NCBI GenBank assembly: GCA_019054805.1
Contig: JAHQIY010000032.1
Coordinates: forward strand, 372,001 to 436,000
Length of the DNA stretch: 64,000 bases
DNA from: Brachionus manjavacas
Taxonomy: Eukaryota > Rotifera > Eurotatoria > Ploima > Brachionidae
Direction of reading: 5' to 3'
How positions within the stretch are numbered: position 1 is the stretch's first letter; each line of letters opens with the position of its first letter. A program made the translations under genes and the position numbers. A model generated the notes under the pieces. The model had not been told where the DNA came from and made no database searches. It saw nothing but the letters and a program-made list of their open reading frames with translations. Of this stretch, positions 11,300 to 24,700 are shown piece after piece.

Positions 11300-13609
11300 T
11301 GGAGTAGGCAATTTTTTATCGGCTTTATTACTTTTTGAGATAATTGAAGCTTGTATCAATTAAATAAAACTTTGGAATCAAACTTAACAGATCTTTTTTT
11401 AATTTTAAATAAATTCTTCCCACAAACAAGATCGATAGACCACCCGATTTTAGATCTAGATAATAAACGGAATTTAGAGAAATTTAAATTGATGTTTAGA
11501 TTATAAGATAAAACTTTATAAGACAAAAGAATTTTTGATAAATCAATTATCTAACAATTAAAAAATATACTATCAAAATCTCTTTTGTAATTATTATCTC
11601 TAGAAACCTTTATCGGAAAATTACCAAATAATTTTTATGAAGACTGTAAATTTAATTTAATCGTAATGAATTATTTTAAAAATTTAAAGACCTTTGTATT
11701 CCATTAATTAAATTAATTTTTATAAAAATAAAAAGTAAAGTATAAAAATAGTTCATTAAATCTTTTTCTGACATTTAACTATTATTTTAACACTATTTTA
11801 ATCGCGAAGCAATAAATAAATAAATTAAATAATAATCAAAAAATTGATGATTGTGATGATTAAATATTTTTATTACAAATGTATTGATTAAAAAAAAATT
11901 GAAATTCATATGTAAAAATTATTTTAAAGAAAGAGAGAATTTTGTTGTTTTTAAGTTATATGTTTTAGCTATAAGTTAAAAAAAAAAAAAAGAATCAAAA
12001 TTTTAGTTGATACGCAAGATAAAATTTAACCAAATTAACTAGTTTTTGGCTCTTTGGCAGATTAATAAAATTATTCATTAAAAAGGTCAAAAACTCTTGT
12101 TCTATCACTAGAGACTATTATTTCCAATTTTGATTTCAAACTTCTTGATCTTTTTGTCATTTTCTTGAAATTACTTAATTATTTCTTAAGTATAAAACTT
12201 CTTTTATTATTTATTTGTTTTAAGCCTCACAGAAAAAATTAAATTAGAAATTTTAAATTAAAAAAAAGAAAAAAAGAACAGAAATCCTGTTAGCTAGTGA
12301 TTATAAAAATCTACTAAATTTATTAAAATAAACTTTTTCATTTTAACTTTTTAAAGCAATAAATTAATCAAAATAGCTAAAAAACTAATTTCTACAGGTA
12401 AAACAACAATTGAATAGAAATTTTTTTTTCAAAGCAAGAACAATATCAGATTTTAAATGCTCAATATTTTAAATATAAAAAAAATGAAGTCATTAAAAAT
12501 GTCAAACCAAAACGCCTCTTTAATCTTTTCAACAAAATTCTTAAAAAATAATAAATTTTAATTATACATGATAAAAATGACATGTTTAATTTTTAATAAA
12601 TAATAAATAAAAATTAGGTTAAAATATAAATGTGTTAAAAAAGGTAATTCACTAATGAACCAAGTCTTAGCCATTTTTCTACTAGATTTTGACTAGAAAA
12701 TAGACTAAAGATTTGATGTTGAACTTATTGAAAGCACTTAAAGCAAGCTTTCGACCCATTTGACAAAGTTTATTCTAAATTCTCAAAAATTCTGATTTTA
12801 TTAATCCTTTCAAAACCAAGTTTTTTTTAAACAATTCTCATCTTCTGATTGTATTTTTGAGTCTAATGATGGCAGATATAGTTGATACGTAAGATAAAAT
12901 AACTTTTTATTAAAAGAATTTTTAATCAGGTTAAGCAATGTTATGGTTAACAAAAAAAATATTTTGATTATTAATTTTGTAATAAATATTAAAAATTATG
13001 AAAATTCTATAATTTAAAAGTTTTAGTAATATTTATTAAAAAATAATAAATGATCAGACAAAAACTTAATCTAAAATTTTCTTTTCAACTTTCTTCTTCC
13101 TTTCCTTCGATTGACTCGTTGATAACATAAGGAAAGAGGAAAAGAAGAGGAAAGAATAAAAATCTAAGTAGTTAATCTTATTTTATACGGTAAAATATTC
13201 ATAAATTATCTCTTACTTGCACTTAAGTTTGGTTTGGTAAAAGAATTTAAAAATTTTTTTGTTAATATGATTTTTAAAAGCTATTAATAATAAAATTTTT
13301 ATTTCAAAGCTAATTCAGTTAAATGAATATTTTTTTTTGATTTAATTTTTAAGAGAAATATTTAAAATACCATTTATTCATGATAAATGAGGTCCTGTTT
13401 ATTCATGATGCTAAAATTAATGTTTATAATAAGTGTCTTTAAATTAATCAGATCTAATCGTAAAAACTTTATAGTTTTTTACAAATAATTAATCTTAAAA
13501 TGAATTTTTAAATCTATCAAAAACTCTAAATATAAAAAGCAACTTTTTGAAAATGGCTTTTTTTCTACCGAAGTAGCTCTAGCTCAGATACAGATTTGAA
13601 AATAAAAAA
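11300..13609. other. AT-rich intergenic stretch between Ly6 genes
   Basis: No gene is seen. It is A/T-rich throughout. A purine/pyrimidine inverted repeat lies at about 13080-13160 (TTCTTCCTTTCC facing GGAAAGAGGAAAAGAAGAGG). A retroelement-tail-like motif sits at about 13566-13600, just before the next Ly6 gene. Confidence 0.5.
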
Positions 13610-14033
13610 ATGTCAAGTGTTCAATTTTTTATTTATCTATCCATATTATTAAGTATGCTAAGCTTTATCTTATTTTTCAATCAAATCTTATTTTTAATAT
13701 TCCCTAAGCAATTGCTAACTTGGTATTCTGTCTTCAATGCTTTGAGTGCAAAGACTGTCTGTTGAGAAGACCAGTTAAAAAAGAGTGCTCTGCGGCTCAA
13801 ACTCATTGTATTGTAAATGAAATAATTTTTTTTTTTTATTATATTTTTTTTATTAAATTATTTTTAAGAGAATTAGGCGGAAAATGAAAATTAGTGGAAA
13901 AATTCAGCTGAAAACAGTGACTTTGGGATGTTCGACTGACTGCAATGAAAAAGATTTTTATAATACAGGTTTGCAGGCAAAATGCTGTAACTCTAGCTTT
14001 TGTAATAGACAAAATCAAAAATTACTCTTTTAA
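13610..14033 (+). CDS. Secreted Ly6/uPAR three-finger protein (copy 4)
   Basis: Exons 13610-13652, 13709-13812 and 13869-14033, with GT-AG introns in the same phases (1 and 0) as the other Ly6 genes here, give about 103 residues. The signal peptide is SVQFFIYLSILLTIA. The mature chain has LQCFECKDC, QTHCI, LGCSTDCN and CCNSSFCN. The spacing from first to last cysteine is shorter than in copies 2 and 3. There is no GPI tail. It is more diverged than the inverted pair, which implies an older duplication. Confidence 0.82.
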
Positions 14034-15009
14034 AATTTTTTAGAATAAAATAAAAAAAAAATTTGAGTTAATTTTTTCTTCATTAAAAAACTCCTTGAAA
14101 GTCTTAATTAATTCTGTAACTCTTTTTGTATTTGGATGCTAAATGAATAATAAATGCATAACTGGAATAATTGTTTGCCACTATAGATATTTTGCTTAGT
14201 TATGAAAACATTAAACAACTCTGCATGGCTCGAGTGGGTTTAGTTATCAAAATTTCAATTAAGATAAAATAATCAATCAGTAGGTAGTTAATTACTTGGG
14301 TTTTTAGTTTATCTGGCATAAATTCATTTCGGACAAATCGCTCTGGGTAAGAAGCGACACCGATATTCTAGCAATTATTTTCCACTGTCATTGACTCAAA
14401 ATGATTTATGTTGCTTCGAATAGTTTATTGATCAAAATTGATAGAAGGCATATAATTTTAAAGTTTATAGATTATTTGGCTTTTCGCCTTCTCAAAGCAG
14501 TTAGATAAATATAATTTATTTGTGAAAATGTAAAGTTATGTAAACAAAAGACATTAGAATAGGTTGGAATTTTGATTTATTTATCAATTCAGCTGAGGCT
14601 TAAGATTGTGCAATTACAGCTCAGAACGAAGAGATTGATCCAAATGTTATTAAAACTAGAAATTGTTATCTTGAAAATAAATGCGCCTATGAACTTAGTA
14701 GATTTTGAAATTATTTTTTATGATGAATCAGAAATTTTTTTTTCTCAAACCCCAGGACAAATTTTGTTCGAAACGACCTATTATCTCTAAATGCTTGGCT
14801 AACCATTAGTCCAATGGTTGGTATGTGAGAGCCCCGAGGGTTTTGCTATCTAAAATAAGGATAAGATTAGATACAAAACTGATTTGTATCCAGCTGCATA
14901 TTAGTGAAATACTTCGGTAAACTGACAGGGCTACCGATTAAAATTTTTCAATATTTAATGCTTTAAATTGAGTTCAGGTCAAAATTAACTTCTTACTAGT
15001 TTAGATACA
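14034..15009. other. Intergenic stretch with a GC-richer structured island
   Basis: No gene is supported. The part at about 14790-14945 is less AT-rich than its surroundings. It contains a short hairpin (ACCATTAGTCCAATGGT) and GAGAGCCCCGAGGG, and could be a non-coding RNA or a repeat fragment. Confidence 0.4.
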
Positions 15010-15456
15010 ATGGCCAAGAAAACAAACCAGGCACCAGAGGCTGACAGACACCAAGTAAGACTTGTGGCTTGGCAATAATTTATTTAAGAGTATTTTTTCT
15101 GCCAGATAAACAGTTCCTCAAAAGTCAAAGTTATTCTATTTGTTTCTCTTGTCGTTTTCTTGCTCTTGATCACTTTGGTCTACGTCCTTTGGATAGTTTA
15201 TTCAAATCAGTCCAACGAAGCCAAACCTTGGCATGTCGAATTCAAGGAATTGAACTGTTCAATTGAGCCCTACGAAAGACAAGAGTGTAACTCTCTTTTG
15301 CAAGCCAACTTTCCCCCGAATGAAGATCTTGTCTGTGCATTTAATGACTTCGATTTGGACAATACAATTTGTGATTATTATTGTAAACATACTGGCTATG
15401 ATAGTGGACAATGTTCAAACGATTCCATATTTTGTAACTGCACTCTCAATAAGTAA
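15010..15456 (+). CDS. Type II membrane protein with defensin-like (CS-alpha-beta) cysteine pattern
   Basis: Exons 15010-15054 and 15106-15456, joined by a 51-bp GT-AG intron, encode 131 residues. A short hydrophilic N-terminus is followed by Lys-rich sequence and a hydrophobic segment of about 25 residues (about 21-46: VILFVSLVVFLLLITLVYVL then WIVY). This gives a signal anchor with the C-terminus outside. The outer part has Cys residues ending in CDYYCKHTGYDSGQCSND and then CNC, that is C-x3-C ... G-x-C ... C-x-C, the order of invertebrate defensins and related CS-alpha-beta peptides. A membrane-anchored form is unusual, since family members are normally secreted. The function is not known, and the match is a cysteine pattern only. 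Confidence 0.65.
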
Positions 15457-16980
15457 AAAGTCTATTAACAATAAAAACTATTTTTTAAATTAAATTTTAA
15501 GCTGCTTTGACACCCAATTTAGAGACAATAAAACAAACAGATGCCTTCGTAAGTCTTCTTTGTTTCGTTTTAAAACTAATTTGAAAATATAAACAAAAAG
15601 TTAAGAAAATATAGTTTCTCCAAGGTACAATAACCCAAAGAGACCATCTGGAATTAGTTGAGAAAAAAACATTGAAATTTGATTTTCTGAATAACTTTAA
15701 AAAAAGGGTTAGTTTAAGAAATTAAGGCTTTTTCTCATATCTTTAATAAATGATAGTTCAATTGATTTCAAATTTTTAAAATGAATTGAAATTTAGAGAT
15801 AGTAAAAAAACATAAAAATTGAGTGAGGTATCTATCAACTATTAATCATTTTTTTCAAGCTTAGCTTTCAAGTTTTTATCATAAAAGACAAAAATTTGAA
15901 AGCTTACATTTATATTAACTTGTAAATTATTTTGTTTAATTTTCTAAATTTTATATTCTTTTTTGAACACTAATTAGTATCTTTTAGTACGGAAAAATCG
16001 GTAAATTAAATGTCCTGAATTTAAAGTCAAGTTGCTTAATTTAAGCTTTGATTTTATTTTCAAATTTTTCTTTTAAATAATGCCTTTTTCTTTGAGAATT
16101 AAAAAAATATCAAATTTTTAAACTCCAATTTTAGTTTCCATGTTATTTTGAGAGTTGAAGTCATGAAAATATTAAAAATAAATTTAATAGTGCTTCATAA
16201 TTACAGAACCACATTTCTCATTGAAATGCGCTCGATTACGGTAATTTTAATTACTCAAAGATCAAAATTATTATTTAAAATATTTCTTTAATATGAAAAA
16301 AAAGATCTAGATTAAACTTTTTGATATTATCAAAAATAATTAAATCTAGAAGATTTTTTTTCAATTTAAAATTAAAATTTTTTTATTTGTAATTAATTTC
16401 TTATTTGATAATTTAATTGAATTGTTGAATCTAAACAAAAATAATTAAAATGTCAAGTTCGAGAAGAATTTTTAGTTTGGGGAAACGCTTCATCAAAAAA
16501 ACTAAAATGTATGCGTGAAATCAGTCTAACATCAATTCGGACCCTAATGGAAGGTGTAAATAGTCAGATTAGGAAATGATATAAATAAAGGAAAGAAGGA
16601 GTTATGACCTTTTGAAAAATTCCAGAAACTTTGTCTTTACCCTTTTATTAAAGATGAATTAATTTAAATTTGAGTCTTAAACAATTCATTCCAAGAAACT
16701 TTTCATGATGTAAGGATGTAAGGCTGGCGTTCATGTTCTCGGAAAGACTTTTGATTTTTCCTATTACCTAAATGCTAAAATCAGACTTTATATTTAAAAA
16801 AAAAGAATTAGAAAATTTTCAATGATTACCTTTTTTTCGGGTTTATATTAAATGATCAGGTAATTATTTAATTTAAAAATTAAAAGTAAAACCGATTTAT
16901 TCTTTAATGTTTATTTTACTAAAAAAAACAATCTCTTAAAAAGAGCAAGATTTAATTTTTTCAAAAAAGCTTTTGTTTCC
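15457..16980. other. Intergenic stretch, no firm gene
   Basis: AT-rich. An ATG at 16450 opens a short basic frame (SSSRRIFSLGKRFIKKTK) that could be a first exon, but no acceptor in the right phase was found. No other feature is seen. Confidence 0.4.
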
Positions 16981-16984
16981 TTAT

Positions 16985-17310
16985 TTGGTATTCCTCTTTT
17001 ACGTTTTTCTCAGATACGTACACCTTTTGCTGCTAATGGTGGTCTGACATATTTTAACCTGATTGCAAGACCGCCTAAAAATTTTCGACAGGTGCATTTA
17101 TTTTCTTTCTAATTGAGAGCCATATCATTTCAACTTTGAAGAGCCAAGATCCAACTAGTGAAAGCTCTCTCATTGAATTGTCTAAAAGTGTTCCATAGTG
17201 CCTGTGTCTTCATCCAATTCTAAGTTGTGATTGATGCACCATTTCTCGAGTTCACCGATGTGATTGATGCTGTTTTTTTTGTTTGGATATCTTTGATCCA
17301 TTTCTCATAT
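16985..17310 (-). pseudogene. Coding relic, unrecognised
   Basis: On the minus strand an open frame from about 17304 reads MDQRYPNKKNSINHIGEL and goes on to INHNLELDEDTGTMEHF before a stop. Coding-like sequence continues in other frames towards 16990 (for example RKFLGGLAIRLKYVRPP), as in a frame-broken gene or transposase. The same DNA has a short plus-strand frame (17014-17158, two exon-like pieces), so the coding strand is not certain. I cannot assign a family. Confidence 0.3.
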
Positions 17311-17396
17311 TACTAATAATTTAATTTTTACTCATCATTAAAATGGTCATTTTTTCATTGAAAGCCCACTTTAAATTTTATAAATTTTATTTTAAG

Positions 17397-18256
17397 AAAA
17401 ACCGGTTTATACTCTACAAAAGCATGAAAGTACGGTCTTATCGCTTTTAGAGCTGGAAAATGGCAATTTGGCAAGTTCTTCGGCAGATTTTATGATATAC
17501 ATATGGAATGTTACAGAAGGCACTTTGAAAAAAACGCTAAAAGGCCATGAGTATGAAGTAGTTTCTATGGTCAGTTTATCACCGAATGCTCTAATAAGCG
17601 GATCAAGAGACAGAACAATTCGAATCTGGGATTTGGAAAAGGAAAGCCAAGCCAAAAAAATTACCTATACAGACGAAATTTTGTGCTTAACTCTTCTCAA
17701 AAACGGAGAGTTAGCCACCGGATCTTTAGACAAAGTCATAACTATCTGGAATATTAGCAATGGCAGTGTGGTTAAAAGCTTAAATGGTCATAAAGACATG
17801 GTTTTGACTATGACTCTGTTATCTACCGGAGATTTGGTGAGTGGTTCGGCTGATTCTCAAATTTTGATATGGAACTCCGACACCGGTGAATTAAAGTCAA
17901 AACTAGAGGTAACTTATAATTGGATTCTGAGTCTTGCTGTTCTAAATGATGGAAGATTGGTAAGCGGCTCTTCTGATCAAGTAATTCGTATATGGGATCT
18001 GGAAAATGGAAAAATAAATAAAACTCTAGTCGGACATGATCATTCCGTGAGAGCATTAACCACATTTGCTAATGGAAATTTGGCCAGTGGATCTCAAGAC
18101 TCGCACATTTTAATATGGGACACTCAACAAGGTTCTGTTGTTGAAAACTTGACCGGTCATACTGACACTATATGTTCTCTGCTAGGCCTGAGAAATGGAA
18201 ATTTGGCTTCAGGCTCTGCTGATACTCTAATTAAATTGTGGAATTTAAATTTGTGA
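17397..18256 (+). CDS. Seven-blade WD40-repeat protein (5' exon not found)
   Basis: A single long exon holds seven WD40 repeats, enough for one closed beta-propeller. The repeats end in blade motifs such as IYIWN, IRIWD, ITIWN, ILIWN, IRIWD, ILIWD and IKLWN, each preceded by a (L/I)(A/V/T)(S/T)(G)SxD turn such as NLASGSADTLI. The frame is open upstream of the first Met to a splice acceptor (TTTTAAG, 17390-17396), with TLQKHESTVLSLL as the first blade, so an upstream exon carrying the start is expected but was not identified. Such proteins are scaffolds; the partner is unknown. Stop at 18254-18256. Confidence 0.8.
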
Positions 18257-18713
18257 TTTTTTTCTTTTAACTTTAATTTATTCTTTGCATTAACTTTTTT
18301 CCAATGGTTTAAAAATAAATAAAAACTTAGATAATTATTTTCATACTGATTTAATTTTTGATAAGTTTTGGCAAAAAAATTTACACAGAATTTTAATTTT
18401 TACCTTTTCTATAAAATAAAAAAAATTAAAATTTTAAATCAAACTGATCATGATTCAAGAGCTGAATGTATAATTTAGATACATTATTTTTGTAGACTTT
18501 AAAATGGCTAAATATTGGGTCATTGTTTCATAAACAATCTTTAAAAATCCTTAGTTAATGTTTCTTTTTTAAATTATTTCTAATTTACCTTAAAAATATG
18601 CCTAGCAACAATTTCTCTTAAAAGCTTTAGAAAAAATAAATCGAGAAAACCTTTAAAATCTATAAAATCTGATTAGATAATATTATTATTTTTCAGAAAT
18701 TACTTTCACACAA
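18257..18713. other. Intergenic stretch
   Basis: AT-rich, with AATAAA motifs downstream of the WD40 gene (near 18316). It is the presumed promoter region of the next gene; nothing else is seen. Confidence 0.5.
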
Positions 18714-21700
18714 ATGTCTCAGGGTAATTTGCGCTTTTGCCGATTCGTCCCTTACTAATTAGTTTTTTATCTTAGCAGCCTTTTATCAAACAATACCCGA
18801 ATCTAATGTAAAAATGACAATTAACTAAAAATTTTGATCCTTTATATTACAATAAAAATTAAGAATGTTGCTATAGATCCACAAGGTGTAAGGTATATAG
18901 ACCCTAATCCAGTGCAATATGTGCTAACTCCTGCTCCCATATTGACACCGGTAAATCCATATTATGTCAATAATAATCAACCCCAAAAAGTGGTCTATGT
19001 TCGCGAAGAATCACCAGAATCAGAGGTCGTTTATGTGAGGAGATTTTTTTCAATTTCAATTTTAATTTTGATTCTAATTTAAAGATTAAACGAACGCCAC
19101 GACCCAGAGTTACTGTAAGCTTTTTAATTACAATGTTTAACAAAATAAGATAATAATTTTTTAAGATCATAACCCCTGACCCCAAAGACAGACGAGTATA
19201 CACCGTGATGGAAGACGATGATGACGAAGAAGAAGAAGAAGAAGAAGAGGAAGAGGAAGATGAAGTGGTATAAATTATTTTATTGTTGAATTTGCTTTTT
19301 AAATTTATAAATTTTTCAAGATTTATATTAGACGTACCCCGTCCAGAAAAGTTTACCAAGTCAAAGAATCTTATGATGATGTACCAGCACGAGTAGACAC
19401 GTTCAGAAGCGGATACAAATCAATTGGAGGAGATGTAGAAATTTTTGATGAGAAAAAAACTCCAAAATCAAAATCTAAAGTTGAGAGCTTTAATAAACAA
19501 TATGTTCGTAATGGTGGTGATGTAGAGGTTCAACTTTGGGTTGAAGTTTATTATTTTTTTTTATTTTTTTTTTATAAGATTTTCGATGAACCTATTAATC
19601 ATAGAATTAAGTCTCGAGTCGATTCTCATAATTATGGCTATGCACCCAAAGGTGGTGATGTAGAAATTTTTGATGACAAATCTCGACCCTATGCAAAACC
19701 AAAAGTAGACAGTTTCAAAAGAAATTATGTTAAATCGGGAGGAGACATTGAGGTAACCATTGTTAGATAAGATCACTATAAGAACATTTTATTTCAAATT
19801 TTTTTCTTTAGATTTTTGACGAAAAATTAAATTTTAGATCAAGACCGAGGGTTGATACCAGAAACACAAGTTACTCTAGAAATGGAGGAAATGTTGAAGT
19901 AATTTTCTTGAACAAAAGAATACTCTGATTAGATATTAATATTTTTACCAAAAGAAATTAATTTAAGAAAATCACATATTTTTTTTTATTATTTTAATAA
20001 TGTTATTTTAATATGTACATTGATGCATTAAAATTTTCAATTTTTTAAAGCTAAGAAAGAAAATTAAATTTTTAATTAATCACTATCAATTTTTGATAAT
20101 TTTTTTTTAAATTGTTATAAAATATTAATTAAAAAAAATTCACTGGAAGAACTGGAAAGTTTAATCTTCGCAGTATTTTTTCATAAAAAAAGAATTTTTT
20201 AAATATATCTTATCTAGTGATATAATTTTTGTGAAGGTTTTTAGCGAAAGACCAAGTTTTTTAACGGGGCCTAGAATAGAAACTTTCAACAAAAATTATG
20301 TTAGACAAGGGGGAAACGTAAAGGTACGGACTAGTTTACTTATTATTGATTTAATTATCTATTATTTAAATTTTCAAAAGGTTTTTAGTGAAAAAATTGA
20401 TGTTAATGCGACTCCGCGCGTCGATGATAGAAATCTGAATTATAAAAAACTTGGTGGAAATGTTCAAGTAAAATAAAATAAAATTTATTTTGAAATTTTT
20501 TATTCAAAATTTAAAAGGTTTTTAGTGAAAAAGTAGAAGTTCGAAATATTGACCCAGTAGTTGATACTAAAAATCCAAACTACCGCAAACCTGCTTCTAA
20601 TGTTAAGGTAAAATTTTTACTTCAAAGCTCTTTAAGACTTTTTTCTTCACGTTAACAAACTCAATTTAGCTCTGTTTAAAATTAAGATTCTGTTAGTCTT
20701 TTACATTTGCTGTTTAAACTTCATGTCCAACTTTATTGACTAAAATTTTAAGAGAATATTAGATTTTTAGCAAAAAAGCTCATTTTGAAAAAGGCCCGGT
20801 TATTGATACAAAAAATACTGATTACCGAAAACCCGATAATAATGTGAAAATATTCAATGAAAAGGTAGAATTTAAAAATGGGCCCGTTGTAGATGCCATA
20901 AATCCAAATTACAAAAAACCAGAGAGTGAAGTCAAAGTAATGCTTTGTCATTATCTCTATATTTATTCTTTAAGTTAACTTTTGTTTAGATTTACAATCA
21001 AAAAATAGAATTTGACAATGGTCCTTTGATAGATGCCAAAAAAAAAGATTATAAAAAGCCTGAAAGTGATGTCAAAGTATTATTTTTTTTCTTAATTTTA
21101 TCAATCTCGCATTTAAAAAAATATATTTTACACATAAATGTTTTGCATCAGGATTCTAGGAAAAATTTAGATGTAAAATTGATTGAGTCAAAAAATTTTG
21201 CGTTTTTAAATGATTATTAATTTTTTTGATTCTAGCTCTAACATTCTTGAATGCTCTTCAAAATGATATTTATGCAGTGCTGGTACGATAAAAGAATTTA
21301 AACATAATTTACGTTAAAGTGAAAAAAAATTTAAAATTAAAATTTTTTTTTCAAATTACGGAAATTAACTCAAAAAAGTGCCTAAATTTCTTGAAAAATT
21401 CAAATTTTTCAAATTTTTTTTTGCTTCCTAAAAGGAAGGGTCTTCTTGACCAACATACTATCAAAACATTTCAGCATACTTTACTTTTTAGCACTTTTTG
21501 CTGAAAAACATACCTTTTTTAAAAAAAAATGTTAAGCACACTGAATTTTTGAAATAAATAAAAATTTTACATAAAAATATATTTAATTTATGTAAACGTT
21601 AAAAAAAATTTATTTAAATTTTTTATCAATGCACTCTCTCATTTTTTCAGTCCACCAAGCTTGTGGTTGTTTAAAAAATTATAAGATTCTTCTAATTATC

Positions 21701-24700
21701 ATATTGTCAATAAATAACCACCACACATTTCAAATAAAAATAAAAATTTGAATAGCGAGTTTAAGGATAAATTTTTTACTCATCTGTAACTTTAATTAGG
21801 AAGGAAAACTAATTATCGCATTCAAAATATTCCCATTTCGAATGCTTTTTGGCGAATTGTATGCACTTGCTACCAGGAGATGATTTAAGTGAAAATTCGG
21901 GAAAACTTTATGAAAAAATAGCATTGGTATGTCAATCAGAATTAATCAGATGTTATTAAGGTGTTTGGTATGTTAAAAATGCAAGTATAGTGAATAACAC
22001 AATTAGTTCAGAAAATTGAACATTAAGACCCAAATAAGACACTCGGTCTCTTCTTCTAAAAATATCCTAAAAGTAAATGAATACAAAAAATTATTTCAAA
22101 AATAAATGCGAATGGCTTATTAAAATTTGTTTCTGATGGTTCACATTTAGAAAGCCATGGGAAAAAGCTGCTCATAGCCCAAGAGGGACCAGAAAATAAA
22201 ATTTAGTCTGATTCACCTGAATTTGGTTTTAAAAATTCTATAAAAAGACTTGGAATTCTTAAGATAATTTAAAAAAGTATCAAATTTAATCTTCTGATAT
22301 TTTTTTGTTATTTTCTGTGTTTGGTTTTGAAAAAAAAAATAACTTGATTTAACCAATTTTTACAACAACAAAAAATCAAAATTTCATACAATTAATTAAA
22401 AAATATTTGAAAAATTTAAATTTTTCAAGACAAAGAATTTTTTTCAAGAAATTAAGGCACTTTTATAATTTACATTAAAAATCGTAAATTACTTTTAAAG
22501 TAAGAAACAGTCCTTAAGATCGATGGTCTTTGATCCGACTTCTTTTGATGAAATTTGTGATGTCAAATGGATTTATTTTCCAAATTTTGGTGTCTGAGAT
22601 CAATTGTAAGATTCATTTCTACCGGAACTAACTGTTTAATAAGATAACTCTTTGATAAAGGATATATATTAATTTAAAATGCAAAAAAATTAGCTTTTCA
22701 TGATGCAGCGTCAGAATTGAAAAACCTTAAATCTACAAAAACTTAAAACTTAAAATAATTTTTTTAAAAAAAAATTCGATCCTAAATTAAAGTTTTAATT
22801 AAAAATTTGTAAAAGTGCGCAATTAAAATTTTTTTTTTTAAATTAAAGTTTTTAAATATGATTAGAAATTTATAAAAAAATACTAACAAAGTATAATTTA
22901 ATTTTAAAAGTTTTTTTTTAGTCATCAAAGTTCTCTTTTTTCTGCCTTTTGTTCCTCGGTTAACCTTGGTCTCCTGACTTTTCTTTACCTTAGCTTTTTC
23001 TGTTGTAATTGGTGATGGTGTTGGAAAATTTTCTGAAGGCGAAATATCAATCAATGAGTGGAATAAACTCAATTTTGATTGTGTTGGTAATACATGTGTT
23101 AAAGGAAAAAAAATGTGAAATGACTTATAATTGCCTTTTTCCCAATGATATCTTTCAGTCCATTTTTGTAGTTCAATTGCTATCGATTGAATGAACTGTT
23201 TGCACCTCTCAATTCAGCTTTGTTGTGTCGTTAAAAAACTTTCCTTCCCTATTAAGTTTTATAATGACGACTCCTGGTTTTTTATCGTTGATTGTCGTAA
23301 ATGCTGCTTCTTTGTTTGGTTATCTTACGGCTTGGTTTCACTCTTTATTGATTGGGACCATTTGCTTTAACTTCCTTGTCAACTTTTCATCAGAGACGTA
23401 CTCTGAAATAATTGATGCCATTGGAATTTTTTTTTCGATAATTTAATATTAATGATTGTTGCTATGCTACCAATATATTTTATGTTTTATAAATTTTATT
23501 TTTGACCTAATAAATTAAAACTTGGAATTAAATTGAATGGAAAATTTTCTATTTTTTTTTGTCATTTTCATCAATTTACTAATCGGTACTTGTAAACTCC
23601 AACTAATTAATTAATTATTATAGAGGGTAAAAAAAGAAAAATTTTATGACTCAATCAAATGATATTTTAAAAATTAAAGATCAAATAAAGGTTTTTATTT
23701 TTTGGAATTAAAATAAATTACAAAAAATTTATCAAAAATTAAAACTTAAAAATTTTTAGAGTATCTAAAATTAGATGAAAATTCAAAATAATTTAACTTT
23801 TTTTTTAATATTTGATCCTTTTAATAATATGTCCTTTTTCAATCCTATCGGATATTAGAGGAGGCACTAAAATCCTTTTCGAGCACCTTTTGAGCAAGGG
23901 TTCCGATCTGAAGCATAAATTACTGTATCATCTATACCGCTGTTATTACCCAGTCGAAACATGTCCCCTTTTTTATAATGAAAGAAATAAAAATTCGACC
24001 CGTGCTGCAGATAAATTCTTTGACTATTATAAAAACAAATTGACTAAACTGACGCTAATTTGATCTTTTTACATTTAGAAAAATATGCATAAAATTTTGT
24101 CAAAAAAATTTAGTTTTCAGCCTTTTTGTGATTTTAATGACCAGATGACAATACTTATTTTTGATTAGGTTTGCCATCATTAAAACCGAAAGTAACCTTT
24201 TTGAGGCTTTCGGTGAAAAAGTTAATTAAAATATTCAACAAAATTTTTCAAAAAACTTTTAAAAATTCTTTTATTTTCTGTTTTGATGAAAATAATCAAA
24301 AACAATAAGAATCTTAATAGAAATTTTCGAAAATCTTATGTAAGATAGCATAACAAAGCATTAATTCTTAGATTTTCTTTATCTTTAAATTTTTAGCAAG
24401 ATCATATCAAAGAAAATTCAAGACTAATTAAGACTTTGACATCAAGATTTAAATAAAAATTTTCAATAAATTATTTGATACTTCAAAAATTCAATTTTGA
24501 AATGAATTGCTTTTTAGGAGCTTGGTTTAATTCAAATTTCGGTTCGATTCTCTTATGGGTACCAGACCATTATAGAATCGGCACTTATACCAAGAGACTG
24601 TTACCCAAAGTTTATCATTAGTGAGCTTTCTATTTAAAACTATTAAAGTTCATAATTATTAAATTTTCTATTTGAAAAAGTTTAACCTAAAAATAATAAA

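Noticed and set aside
18967-19359. Minus-strand ORF with a long poly-Ser run
   Set aside because: It is the complement of the acidic (GAA/GAG) exon and adjacent introns of the tau-like gene; composition only.
24535-24625. Possible tRNA-like sequence (GGTTCGATTC followed by ATGGGTACCAGACC)
   Set aside because: It contains a box-B-like motif, but no matching acceptor or anticodon arms could be folded.
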